Shown here piece after piece: positions 9,034 to 19,320 of a stretch of 36,667 bases of DNA. The notes below the pieces were generated by a model that saw only the letters and a list, made by a program, of their open reading frames with translations, was not told the DNA's origin and searched no databases. Position numbers and translations under genes: made by a program. The stretch comes from Roseinatronobacter sp. (lineage in GTDB: Bacteria; Pseudomonadota; Alphaproteobacteria; Rhodobacterales; Rhodobacteraceae): positions 1 to 36,667 of the forward strand of contig JAIUNA010000002.1 in NCBI GenBank assembly GCA_022565265.1. Direction: 5' to 3'. The first letter of the stretch is position 1. Each line of letters starts with the position of its first letter.

Positions 9034-9660
9034 ATGTCGCAGCGCCCCGATTACCACTATGAACAGGCCGCCGCCCTTGCCGGGGCGCGGCGCATCGTGG
9101 GCGTGGATGAAGTGGGGCGCGGCCCTTTGGCTGGCCCGGTGGTGGCGGGGGCGGTGTGGCTTGATCCCGCCGCCATTCCGCAAGGGCTGCACGATTCCAA
9201 ACGCCTGAGCGCGGCTGCGCGTGAGGCATTGCATGACCAGCTTTTCGCCTGTGCCCAGATCGGGATAGGTGCTGCCAGCCCGGCAGAGATTGACGCGCTC
9301 AATATCTTGCAAGCCACCTATCTTGCCATGCGCCGCGCCATTGCCGCGCTGCCCCTCCCGCCTGATGTCTTGCTGATTGATGGCAACCGCCTGCCGCCCG
9401 ATCTGCCATGCCCCGCGCAGGCGATTGTAAAAGGGGATGGCAAGGTGCTGTCCATTGCCGCTGCCAGCATTGTGGCCAAGGTCACGCGCGACCGGATCAT
9501 GGCCGAACTGGATGCCCGCTATCCCGGCTATGGCTGGGCAGAGAATGCCGGATACCCGACAAAGCGTCACAAAAATGCCATAGCAGATTTGGGGCCAACC
9601 CCAGAGCATAGACGCTCCTTCGCGCCCATACGCAAAATCTTGTGTCCAGACATTAGATGA
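9034..9660 (+). CDS. rnhB: Ribonuclease HII
   Basis: [47 protein letters not shown]. Confidence 0.95.
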   Translation: MSQRPDYHYEQAAALAGARRIVGVDEVGRGPLAGPVVAGAVWLDPAAIPQGLHDSKRLSAAAREALHDQLFACAQIGIGAASPAEIDALNILQATYLAMRRAIAALPLPPDVLLIDGNRLPPDLPCPAQAIVKGDGKVLSIAAASIVAKVTRDRIMAELDARYPGYGWAENAGYPTKRHKNAIADLGPTPEHRRSFAPIRKILCPDIR

Positions 9661-10869
<1,209 letters not shown>

Positions 10870-10923
10870 TCTGTTTTACAGTTTACCGCCGGTGTCGTGA
10901 CGTATGTATCGCGACGCCAACTG

Positions 10924-10950
10924 ACCCCGCCTTTGTGGCGGGGTTTTTTT
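10924..10950 (+). terminator. Intrinsic terminator downstream of ccrM
   Basis: CCCCGCC-TTTGT-GGCGGGG-TTTTTTT. Confidence 0.9.
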
Positions 10951-11009
10951 GCGGCTGGACGGGGGCGGCCCTGCCTTTATATTTCTGATCACAAACAGAA
11001 GAGGGCAGT

Positions 11010-12584
11010 ATGCGCGATTTTCAATCTCCCGGACGTTCCGCTGTATTTGCCATGTCGGGCATATGCGCCACATCGCACCCGCTGGCGGCCAAAACAGCGC
11101 TGGATATCTTGCAGCGTGGTGGCAATGCCGCCGATGCCGCGATTGCCGCCGCACTGGTGCTCAATATCTGCGAGCCGCATATGACCGGGCTTGGCGGGGA
11201 TTGCTTTGTGCTGCTCAAACCCGCAGGCACAGAGGAGATTGTCGCACTCAATGGCTCTGGCCGCGCGCCTGCCGCGCTTGAGGCCGCGCAACTGCGTGCG
11301 CAGGGGCATGCTGCGGTGCCGGTTTACGGGGTCGAGGCTGTTTCCCTGCCCGGCGCGGTCGATGCTTTTTGCCGCCTTAATGCCGATCATGGCCACATGC
11401 CCTTGGCCGAAATTCTGGCCCCTGCCATCCATTACGCCGAAGCGGGGGTTCCCGTTGGCCCGCGCACGGCCTTTGACTGGGCGCGCGCAACCCATCTGCA
11501 AGGGGTGGCGCAGGAGTTCTTCTTGCCGGGTGGCAAAGCCCCGCGCCCCGGCCAGATATTCCGCGCGCCCGGTCAGGCTGAAGTGCTGCGCCGTATCGCA
11601 GCCCAAGGCCGGGCTGGGTTTTATGAGGGCGAGGTGGCCGAAGATCTGATCGACAGTCTGCGCGCCCTTGGTGGCTGTCACACCCATGACGATCTGGCCG
11701 CCAGCCTGTGCAGCTATAGTGCCCCCATTTCCAGCATCTATCGGGGCTATGAACTGGTGGAGCATGCGCCAAATGGGCAGGGGGCCACGGCCAATCTGAT
11801 CCTGAATATCCTGTCGCATTTCGATCTTGCGCGCCTTGATCCCTTGGGGTGCGAGCGCGCGCATCTGGAAGCAGAGGCCACAAAACTGGGCTATGAGGCG
11901 CGCAACCGGCTGTTGGGTGATCCCGACCATACCACCCGCCTTGCCCATTTGCTGAGCATGGATACCGCCGCCCGGCTGGCCGCGGTGATTTATCCCGCCC
12001 GAGTTTTGCCCGATCCGGCCCCCCTGACCGAGGAAATCCACCGCGACACTGTCTATCTGACAGTGGTGGATGGTGACGGAATGGCGGTATCGCTGATCTA
12101 TTCCATCTTCCACCCTTTCGGCTCTGGCATGGCCTCCGAGAAATTCGGGGTGATGTTCCAAAATCGCGGTGCGGGGTTCACGCTGGCCGAAGGGCATCCG
12201 AATGAACTGGCAGGCGGCAAGCGGCCCATGCATACAATCATTCCCGCAATGCTGCGCCATGAGGGGCGGGTGATCCTGCCCTTTGGTGTGATGGGCGGGG
12301 CATATCAGGCCACGGGGCACGCGCGCTTTGTCAGCAATCTGCTGGATTACGGGATGGAGTTGCAAAGCGCGATTGATTGCCCGCGCGCCTTCGCCGAAGA
12401 GGGCAAGCTGGTGCTGGAGCGGCCTTATCCAGAGGCAACCTTTCAGGCGCTGGCCGATCTGGGGCATTCTGTCACCCGTGCAGAAACCCCGATTGGGGGC
12501 GCTCAGGCGATCCGTATTCATGCCGATGGCCTGTTGGAAGGGGCATCAGACCCGCGCAAGGATGGCTGCGCGCTGGGGTATTGA
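11010..12584 (+). CDS. Gamma-glutamyltransferase family protein (Ntn hydrolase)
   Basis: HPLAAKTALDILQRGGNAADAAIAAALVLNICEPHMTGLGGDCF; catalytic-Thr region DTVYLTVVDGDGMAVSLIYSIF. Confidence 0.92.
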   Translation: MRDFQSPGRSAVFAMSGICATSHPLAAKTALDILQRGGNAADAAIAAALVLNICEPHMTGLGGDCFVLLKPAGTEEIVALNGSGRAPAALEAAQLRAQGHAAVPVYGVEAVSLPGAVDAFCRLNADHGHMPLAEILAPAIHYAEAGVPVGPRTAFDWARATHLQGVAQEFFLPGGKAPRPGQIFRAPGQAEVLRRIAAQGRAGFYEGEVAEDLIDSLRALGGCHTHDDLAASLCSYSAPISSIYRGYELVEHAPNGQGATANLILNILSHFDLARLDPLGCERAHLEAEATKLGYEARNRLLGDPDHTTRLAHLLSMDTAARLAAVIYPARVLPDPAPLTEEIHRDTVYLTVVDGDGMAVSLIYSIFHPFGSGMASEKFGVMFQNRGAGFTLAEGHPNELAGGKRPMHTIIPAMLRHEGRVILPFGVMGGAYQATGHARFVSNLLDYGMELQSAIDCPRAFAEEGKLVLERPYPEATFQALADLGHSVTRAETPIGGAQAIRIHADGLLEGASDPRKDGCALGY

Positions 12585-12607
12585 GCCTGCCGCCATCACC
12601 TGCCAAA

Positions 12608-12633
12608 GCCCCCAGCCCGGAACGGGCGGGGGC
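12608..12633. terminator. GC-rich stem-loop in convergent intergenic region (possible bidirectional terminator)
   Basis: GCCCCC(A)GCCCG-GAA-CGGGCGGGGGC; no U-tract. Confidence 0.45.
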
Positions 12634-12671
12634 CGTATCCTATAGGCTTGCGGCGCAGCCGCGCTATTGGA

Positions 12672-13010
12672 TCACGCCGCCGAGAGTTGATCCCAGCATT
12701 CCAGCGCCTTGCCTGCATACATCACCGCAGGCCCGCCGCCCATCTGGATGGCCATTGCCAGCACATCGCCCATTTCTTCGCGCGTGGCGCCGGCTTTCAT
12801 CAGGGCTTCTACATGAAAGGCGATACACGGCTCGCAGCGCACGGCGATGGCAATGCCAAGGGCCACAAATTCCTTTTCCTTCACACCCAGCACCCCGCCT
12901 TGCTTGACGGCCATGGACAATGTGCCAAAGCCGTTCATCGTATCGGGGATTGTTTTTGCCAATGCGCGGCTTTTGTCGCGCGTCTGGGCGATGAAGGCGG
13001 GGTAATCCAT
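12672..13010 (-). CDS. Carboxymuconolactone decarboxylase / AhpD-like family protein
   Basis: GVKEKEFVALGIAIAVRCEPCIAFHVEALMKAGATREEMGDVLAMAIQMGGGPAVMYAGKAL; CxxC and downstream His. Confidence 0.92.
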   Translation of the reverse strand: MDYPAFIAQTRDKSRALAKTIPDTMNGFGTLSMAVKQGGVLGVKEKEFVALGIAIAVRCEPCIAFHVEALMKAGATREEMGDVLAMAIQMGGGPAVMYAGKALECWDQLSAA

Positions 13011-13056
13011 GTCATGTCCTCACATTTTGTTTGCTGAATGTGAGGGCATGACATGG
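13007..13056 (-). promoter_or_regulatory. Large hairpin covering SD and start codon of the AhpD-like gene
   Basis: CCATGTCATGTCCTCACATT-ttgtttgctg-AATGTGAGGGCATGACATGG; 20-nt arms with one non-Watson-Crick position. Confidence 0.8.
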
Positions 13057-13082
13057 CCGCGCCGGGGCCGCGATGATCTGTA

Positions 13083-13745
13083 TCAAATACGGAAAAACGG
13101 TTGCGCCAATCGCGGCAGAAGCGCGCGGAATTTCAACGGCGCATCGGTCACGGCCAGACAGATGCAATCCTCGCCCGGTTCGGCCACGGGTTGATGCTGG
13201 GTTGCTTCATCCGCTATTTCCACATCGCCGCGCCCGAAACGGGCCTCTTCATCCGAGAACGCCCCCTGCAAGACCAGTGTCAATTCCAGCCCGCGATGGC
13301 CATGGTCGGGAACAGCCGCGCCCGCCGGGATATAGAGCAAGCGCGCTGTCGCATGTTCCGAAGTGGGGATCAGCATCTGGCGCACACCGCCGCCCAATGC
13401 GCGCCAGCGAATTTTGTCCACATCCGGGCCGACATATTCACATAGCGGAGCAGGCAAAAGCGCGTTTTGCACCGGGCGTTGCGGGCTGCGCGCCACTGGT
13501 GCGCCCGTCTTGATCCGGGCCAGTGTCGCGGCCAAGGCGCCGGATTCCATACGCGCACTGCTTCCGGCTGCGCCCTCCAGCGCCCGATCCAGAACAGCCC
13601 CGCCCACCGCATCAAAGCTGGCCAGCCGCGCGCGGCACTCATCACACAGCGCAATATGCGTGGCGACAGCCAGATTGAAGGCTTCTGGCAGGGTTCCTGC
13701 GGAATAGGCCATCAACAAAGTGTCGCTCAGATGGTGGGTAATCAT
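13083..13745 (-). CDS. chrR: ChrR-type zinc anti-sigma factor with C-terminal cupin domain
   Basis: MITHHLSDTLLMAYSAGTLPEAFNLAVATHIALCDECRA (ASD zinc ligands) and cupin HGHRGLELTLVLQGAFSDEEARFGRGDVEIADEATQHQP. Confidence 0.93.
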   Translation of the reverse strand: MITHHLSDTLLMAYSAGTLPEAFNLAVATHIALCDECRARLASFDAVGGAVLDRALEGAAGSSARMESGALAATLARIKTGAPVARSPQRPVQNALLPAPLCEYVGPDVDKIRWRALGGGVRQMLIPTSEHATARLLYIPAGAAVPDHGHRGLELTLVLQGAFSDEEARFGRGDVEIADEATQHQPVAEPGEDCICLAVTDAPLKFRALLPRLAQPFFRI

Positions 13746-13759
13746 GGTCGTCGTCTTTC

Positions 13760-14302
13760 TTAACTCAGGGAATGGCGCAAACGCTCCAGTGCCAATCTGA
13801 TGCGGGATTTGATGGTTCCAAGGGGCAGGCCGGTTTGTTCTGCAATTTCGCTATGGCTCAGGTCTCCGAAATAGGCGCGTTCAATCATCACGCGCTGTTT
13901 TTCGGGCAGGCTGGCAATGGCTGCGGCCAGTTGGTCGCTTTCTTGCTGCAAGCCCAGCACATCGAATTGGTCAGGTTCCTCTTCCGGCCCCCAATTCAGG
14001 TCTTCGGGTTCCGGCCTGCGATCGCGGCGCAACATGTCGATACGGCGGTTGCGGGCGATGGTGAAAATCCATGTCGCCACAGAGGCGCGCGAGGGGTCAA
14101 ATTGCGCAGCCTTTTTCCAGACTGTGACCATGACATCTTGCGCGCATTCCTCTGCCATCGCGTGCTCTGCGCCCGATTTCATCAGAAAGGCTTTGACCCT
14201 TGGGGCAAAATGTTCGAACAAAGCGGTAAACGCGTCTGTATCCTGATAATCGGCCACCTTCCTGAGAAGGATAACCCATTCTGCTGACTGTCCTGCATTC
14301 AC
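13760..14302 (-). CDS. rpoE: RpoE-type ECF sigma factor (ECF11, ChrR partner); probable GTG start
   Basis: FAPRVKAFLMKSGAEHAMAEECAQDVMVTVWKKAAQFDPSRASVATWIFTIARNRRIDMLRRDRRPEPEDLNWGPEEEPDQ; ORF opens at 14455 but the homologous N-terminus begins near VNAGQSAEW (GTG at 14302). Confidence 0.92.
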   Translation of the reverse strand: MNAGQSAEWVILLRKVADYQDTDAFTALFEHFAPRVKAFLMKSGAEHAMAEECAQDVMVTVWKKAAQFDPSRASVATWIFTIARNRRIDMLRRDRRPEPEDLNWGPEEEPDQFDVLGLQQESDQLAAAIASLPEKQRVMIERAYFGDLSHSEIAEQTGLPLGTIKSRIRLALERLRHSLS

Positions 14303-14414
14303 TGCCGATTGCCTTTTGTCACGGCGAGTATCCTCACCTTGTGCCAATACCTTATCCGCAGCCAGTGCGGCTTGTCGAGAAATCTGGTCAGGGCGTGCGA
14401 CATCAAACATGTTC

Positions 14415-14444
14415 CTTTTACGCGGTATGCGCGCGGCCAGATCA
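14415..14444 (-). promoter_or_regulatory. Candidate RpoE-dependent promoter of rpoE-chrR
   Basis: Minus strand TGATCT (14444-14439) - N18 - TAAAAG (14420-14415). Confidence 0.55.
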
Positions 14445-14490
14445 CCAGTGGCCAAAAAAAACAGATATGCAAATCACATCTATCGCCGAT

Positions 14491-14520
14491 TGATCCGCGC
14501 GTTTAATCGGCGCGTAAACC
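14491..14520 (+). promoter_or_regulatory. Candidate RpoE-dependent promoter of the divergent operon
   Basis: TGATCC (14491-14496) - N18 - TAAACC (14515-14520). Confidence 0.6.
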
Positions 14521-14550
14521 TATATAGAACGACCACGGAGGACTGGCTGC

Positions 14551-15852
14551 ATGCCATTTGAAAAACTTGATACCCCCGCCCGCAGAATTGCTGTTATCGG
14601 TGGGGGCATCTCCGGGCTGGCCAGTGCCTATCTCATGTCTCAGCATCACCGGGTTACGCTATTCGAGGCCGCGCCGCGCCTTGGCGGGCATGCGCGCACT
14701 GTCATGGCGGGCAAGCGCGGAGATCAGCCCGTGGATACGGGGTTTATTGTGTTCAACTACACGAATTACCCCCATCTGACAGCGCTGTTTGAAAAGCTGG
14801 ATGTGCCTGTAGCGAAATCCAACATGTCTTTTGGGGCGTCTTTCGCGGGTGGGGCGTTTGAATATTCGCTCTCTGGCTTTGATGAAGTGTTTGCCACGCG
14901 CGCCAATCTGGTCAATCCGCGCTATTGGCGCATGGTGCGGGATATCTTGCATTTCAACAAGCACGGTCTGGCGGTGGCGCAGGCCGACCCAACCCTCAGC
15001 ATTGGCGGGCTGTTGGAGCGGCTTGGCACGGGCGATTGGTTCCGCGAGCGGTATCTTTTGCCGTTCTCTGGTGCGATCTGGTCAACGCCCACCCAGAAAA
15101 TTCTGGATTTCCCGGCCCATGCGATGATGGAGTTTTTCCGCAATCACGCGCTTTTGGGTTATGAAGGGCAGCATCAGTGGTACACGGTGCAGGGCGGCTC
15201 TATTGAATATGTGCGCAGGCTGGAAGCCTATCTGGCGCGCGCAGGCGTGAATTTGCGCGCGGCCTGCCCGGTGCAGGCAGTGCGGCGCGGGCCGATGGGC
15301 GTTTTTGTAAAGGCCGAGGGCATGGAGGAAGAGCAGTTTGACGAGGTGATCTTCGCCACCCATTCCGATATCACCCTGCGCCTCTTGGCCGATCCAACCG
15401 GGGCCGAGGCGAAATCCTTGGGCGCGGTGAAATATCAGGCCAATGATGCGATCTTGCATTGTGATACGGATTTCATGCCCAAACGGCGCAAATGCTGGTC
15501 AAGCTGGGTGTATACCGAACGCGGGCCGCAAGACCGCGCGCGCATTTCCCTCAGTTACTGGATGAATTCGCTTCAGCCCATCCCGCAAGATGATCTGATG
15601 TTTGTCACGCTCAACGCCAATCACCCGGTGCGCGAGGAGTGTATTTATGATACATATAGCTTTGATCATCCGGTTTATGACATGGCCGCTTTGCAGGCAC
15701 AGGCCGATATTCGCGCCTTCAACGGCACAAACAGGACATGGTTTTGCGGGGCATGGATGCGCAGCGGGTTCCATGAGGATGGTTTCGCCAGTGCCGTAGA
15801 TGTGGCGCAGGCCATGGAGGCGCGGGCGCGCAAGCTGGCGTCTGTCGCATGA
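14551..15852 (+). CDS. FAD/NAD(P)-binding amine-oxidase-like oxidoreductase (RSP_1091-type)
   Basis: IAVIGGGISGLASAYLMSQHHRVTLFEAAPRLGGHARTV; SGD before GTG-free ATG; GGAGG SD at 14537. Confidence 0.9.
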   Translation: MPFEKLDTPARRIAVIGGGISGLASAYLMSQHHRVTLFEAAPRLGGHARTVMAGKRGDQPVDTGFIVFNYTNYPHLTALFEKLDVPVAKSNMSFGASFAGGAFEYSLSGFDEVFATRANLVNPRYWRMVRDILHFNKHGLAVAQADPTLSIGGLLERLGTGDWFRERYLLPFSGAIWSTPTQKILDFPAHAMMEFFRNHALLGYEGQHQWYTVQGGSIEYVRRLEAYLARAGVNLRAACPVQAVRRGPMGVFVKAEGMEEEQFDEVIFATHSDITLRLLADPTGAEAKSLGAVKYQANDAILHCDTDFMPKRRKCWSSWVYTERGPQDRARISLSYWMNSLQPIPQDDLMFVTLNANHPVREECIYDTYSFDHPVYDMAALQAQADIRAFNGTNRTWFCGAWMRSGFHEDGFASAVDVAQAMEARARKLASVA

Positions 15853-16619
15853 GCATGGTGGAACATATCGCAGGCCAGACCTATCACGGCAGGCGCGGGC
15901 CAGTGCGCAACCGCGTCACCTATGGCGTGGATTATGTGCTGTTCGATGCCGAGGCTGAGTTGCGCTTGCCGCGTTTTCTGTCGCGCAACCGCCGCAATAT
16001 TGCGGCGCTGCATGACCGCGATCATGGCGGCATGCCGGGGCAGGGGCGCGGTGCTGTCTGGGTGCGTGAGGTGCTGGCCGCGCATGGGCTGGCAGATGTG
16101 GCCGGGGGGCGCGTGCTGTTGCTGACACAACCGCGCATTCTGGGCCATCTGTTCAACCCTGTCAGTTTCTGGCTATGCCATGACGCGCAGGGCGGTTTGC
16201 GCGCGCTGATTGCCGAGGTGAACAATACCTACGGCGATCGGCATTCGTATCTGTGTGTGAAGCCTGACCAGTCGGTGATTGGCCCGCAAGATGATCTGCG
16301 CGCGCAGAAGATTTTTCATGTCTCTCCCTTCCAGCCTGCTGAGGGGGAATATTCCTTTCATGTGGATATCACGGCAGAGAAAGTGGCAATTCGCATTGGC
16401 TATAGCCAAGACACAGAGGCCCCCGGCTCTGGGCTGGTGGCAACCCTGACAGGCCCGCGCAAGCCCTTGCGCACGCGCGCCATTCTGGGCGCAATGGTGG
16501 CGCGGCTTGGGTCGCGCCGGGTGCTGGCGCTGATCCATTGGCAGGCGCTGAAACTGTGGTGGCGGGGGGCCAAGTTTCACAACCGCCCAACACCGCCCGC
16601 GCAAGAGGTTAGCCAGTGA
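15849..16619 (+). CDS. DUF1365 family protein (RSP_1090-type)
   Basis: LLTQPRILGHLFNPVSFWLCHDAQGGLRALIAEVNNTYGDRHSYL, KIFHVSPFQP; ATGA overlap with the upstream gene. Confidence 0.93.
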   Translation: MSMVEHIAGQTYHGRRGPVRNRVTYGVDYVLFDAEAELRLPRFLSRNRRNIAALHDRDHGGMPGQGRGAVWVREVLAAHGLADVAGGRVLLLTQPRILGHLFNPVSFWLCHDAQGGLRALIAEVNNTYGDRHSYLCVKPDQSVIGPQDDLRAQKIFHVSPFQPAEGEYSFHVDITAEKVAIRIGYSQDTEAPGSGLVATLTGPRKPLRTRAILGAMVARLGSRRVLALIHWQALKLWWRGAKFHNRPTPPAQEVSQ

Positions 16620-17869
16620 CCACGGCAGCCGCCACCTATCGCCGCCCCGCGCTATGGGGCTATGCGCTGTTTGGCGGGCTGTTGGCCATGGCCGGATTGC
16701 CGATCTATATTCACGCGCCCTATTTCTACGTGAATGAATATGGCGTCTCTTTGGCCGCGCTGGGGACAGTGTTGTTTATGTTGCGCGGGCTTGATTTCTT
16801 GCAAGACCCGGCTTTGGGCTGGCTTGCCGCGCGGCTAAGCGCGCAGCGCGGGTTTGCCGTGGCGCTGACAGCCGCGCTTATGGCGGCGGCGATGCTGATG
16901 CTTTTCGCCATCCCGCCACTCTTTGCGCCGCTGATCTGGTTTGCCATTGCGCTGGTCGTGCTGTTTTCGTGCTATTCCTTTCTGACAATCTGCTTCTATG
17001 CCACGGGTGTTGCGCGCGGCGATGCGCTGGGGCAGGGCGGGCATGTCTTTCTGGCAGGCTGGCGCGAGACGGGCGCGCTGTTGGGTGTGTGCCTTGCAGC
17101 GGCGGCCCCTGTGGCACTGGCGGGGATGATGGCGCAGCCCTTCATGGGCTTTGCGCTGGGTTTTGTGGTGATCACGGTTGCGGCGGTCTGGGCCATGCAG
17201 GCCGAATGGCCGCGCGCGCGCGTCATTTCCGAGGATGCAGGCCTGTCGCTGCGGGATGTCTTTGCAGATGCGACGGCCCGGCGCTTGCTGATCATCGCAT
17301 TGGTGAATGCAACGCCTGTTGCAATCACGTCCACCCTGTTTCTGTTTTACGCCGAAGCGGTGTTGCAGACGGACGGGATGGAAGGGGCGCTTTTGATTCT
17401 GTTGTTTCTGTCGGCCGCTTTGTCTGCTCCGCTTTGGGCGCGGCTTGCGCGCCGTACTGGCGCCAAAACCGCGCTATTGTCGGGCATGGCACTTGCGGCG
17501 GCCAGCTTTGCCTTTGTCATTACGCTTGGCCCCGGTGATCTGGCGCTGTTTGCGGTAATCTGCGTTATCTCTGGCGCGGGCATTGGCGCGGATCTGACAC
17601 TTTTGCCCGCGATCTTTTCGCGCCGCATGGCCGAATTATCCCCCGAAGCCGCCAAGGGCTTTGGGCTTTGGGCCTTTGTTACCAAGGCCACACTCGCGCT
17701 TGCCGCGTTGATGGTCTTTCCCGCGCTGGAATGGTCGGGGTTTGAGGCGGGGCGCGAGAATAGCCCCGCCGCCGTGCAAACCCTGATCCTGTTATATGCC
17801 GCCCTGCCTTCGGCGTTGAAGGCTTTGGCCATCGCGCTTCTGGCGCTGACCCCTTTGAAGGAGAGTTGA
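16616..17869 (+). CDS. MFS / glycoside-cation symporter-like transporter (RSP_1089-type)
   Basis: Multi-TM; LDFLQDPALGWLAARLS motif of GPH/MFS transporters; overlaps the DUF1365 stop. Confidence 0.85.
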   Translation: MTTAAATYRRPALWGYALFGGLLAMAGLPIYIHAPYFYVNEYGVSLAALGTVLFMLRGLDFLQDPALGWLAARLSAQRGFAVALTAALMAAAMLMLFAIPPLFAPLIWFAIALVVLFSCYSFLTICFYATGVARGDALGQGGHVFLAGWRETGALLGVCLAAAAPVALAGMMAQPFMGFALGFVVITVAAVWAMQAEWPRARVISEDAGLSLRDVFADATARRLLIIALVNATPVAITSTLFLFYAEAVLQTDGMEGALLILLFLSAALSAPLWARLARRTGAKTALLSGMALAAASFAFVITLGPGDLALFAVICVISGAGIGADLTLLPAIFSRRMAELSPEAAKGFGLWAFVTKATLALAALMVFPALEWSGFEAGRENSPAAVQTLILLYAALPSALKALAIALLALTPLKES

Positions 17870-17871
17870 GC

Positions 17872-18432
17872 ATGAGCACATTTCTTGCGCTTCTTGTTGG
17901 AATGGCCCTGATGCTTGCGCTTCTCGCATTTGGGCAGCGCTTTATTGGGTTCACAGCGCAAAAACCCACTGATTATGCCAAAGCCACCCCGTCTATGGAT
18001 ATCCGCCAGCACCTCTCTGGCCCGATCCGCTGCGAAGGGGTGATTTATGGGCCGTTAGGGCGTGTCACCTCGCGCTTTGTGGCCGATATGGAGGGGCGCT
18101 GGGATGGCAATCGCGGCACGCTGGCCGAGCATTTCACCTATGACAGTGGTACAAAGCAAGACCGTGAATGGCGCCTTACTTTGGGCAATGATGGCCGCGT
18201 GACAGCAGAAGCCGATGATCTGGTGGGCAAGGGCACAGGCCAGCAAGAAGGCGCGGCGCTGCATCTGAAATATACCATCCGCCTGCCAGACAGCGCGGGC
18301 GGGCATGCGTTGGAGGTGACAGACTGGATGTATCTGGTTGATGACAAGACCATCATCAACCGCAGCCAGTTTCGCAAATTCGGGATAAAAGTGGCCGAAT
18401 TGGTTGCCGTGATGCGCAAGGTCGATGCATGA
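17872..18432 (+). CDS. DUF3833 family protein (RSP_1088-type)
   Basis: HLSGPIRCEGVIYGPLGRVTSRFVADMEGRWDGNRGTLAEHFTYDSGTKQDREWRL; possible TTG start at 17866. Confidence 0.88.
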   Translation: MSTFLALLVGMALMLALLAFGQRFIGFTAQKPTDYAKATPSMDIRQHLSGPIRCEGVIYGPLGRVTSRFVADMEGRWDGNRGTLAEHFTYDSGTKQDREWRLTLGNDGRVTAEADDLVGKGTGQQEGAALHLKYTIRLPDSAGGHALEVTDWMYLVDDKTIINRSQFRKFGIKVAELVAVMRKVDA

Positions 18433-19166
18433 GGGCGTTCAAGGGCAAAACATACTGGCTGGTCGGGGCCTCTGAGGGGCTGGGGCGCGCGCTGGCGCAA
18501 AAACTCTCTGTTGCCGGGGCCACGTTGGTTTTGAGCGCGCGCAACGCAGACAGCCTTGCCGCCTTGGCTGCCAGCCTGCCGGGGCCTGCGCGGGTTGTGC
18601 CCTGCGATGTGGCAGACCGTGACGCCGTAATTGCAGCGGCGCAAGAAGTGGGCGCGGTGGATGGGCTGGTCTATCTGGCTGGGGTTTATTGGCCATTTCC
18701 GGCAACAGCTTGGGATAGTGCGCAGACCGAGGCCATGTTCGACATCAACCTTACCGGGGCCGCACGTGTGCTGGGGCAGGTTGTGCCGGGGATGGTGGCG
18801 CGGGGGGCGGGGCATATCGTGATTACCGGTTCTCTGTCGGGCTATCGCGGGTTGCCCGGTTCGATTGGTTACAGTTCCAGCAAGGCGGGGCTGATGCATC
18901 TGGCCGAATGCCTGTATTGCGATTTGCGCGGCTCTGGTGTGGATGTGCAGCTTGCCAATCCCGGCTTTATCCGCACCCGCCTGACAGACAAGAACAGCTT
19001 TTCCATGCCCTTTCTGATGGAACCGGAACAGGCGGCGGAAGAAATGATGATCCTGATGCGGGGACAGCGCTTTCAGCGCGCCTTTCCGCGCCTGTTTTCG
19101 CTTTTGTTTCGGGGGGCCAATTTCCTGCCGGATTGGGCCTATTACCGCTTGTTTGCGGGCCGATAG
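18429..19166 (+). CDS. Short-chain dehydrogenase/reductase (RSP_1087-type)
   Basis: YWLVGASEGLGRALAQKL, NLTGAARVLGQVVPGM, ITGSLSGYRGLPGSIGYSSSKAGL (YxxxK). Confidence 0.93.
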   Translation: MRAFKGKTYWLVGASEGLGRALAQKLSVAGATLVLSARNADSLAALAASLPGPARVVPCDVADRDAVIAAAQEVGAVDGLVYLAGVYWPFPATAWDSAQTEAMFDINLTGAARVLGQVVPGMVARGAGHIVITGSLSGYRGLPGSIGYSSSKAGLMHLAECLYCDLRGSGVDVQLANPGFIRTRLTDKNSFSMPFLMEPEQAAEEMMILMRGQRFQRAFPRLFSLLFRGANFLPDWAYYRLFAGR

Positions 19167-19320
19167 GGTTTGCGACATGCCAATATCTTTGCCGGGGCCA
19201 AAAGCGTTGTGAAAGCGTGGGGGCAATAACGGGGCAGAGGGCGCGGTGAAGGGCAGGCGATAAATCCGTTGCATGCACCCCGGCTTTGCGCGACACTTGG
19301 CCTGACAGAAGGAGGCTATC

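Noticed and set aside
10989-12521. 510-aa minus-strand ORF opposite the gamma-glutamyltransferase gene
   Set aside because: Antisense mirror ORF typical of high-GC codon usage; composition rich in H/Q/R/G, no recognisable domain, while the plus strand encodes a clear GGT.
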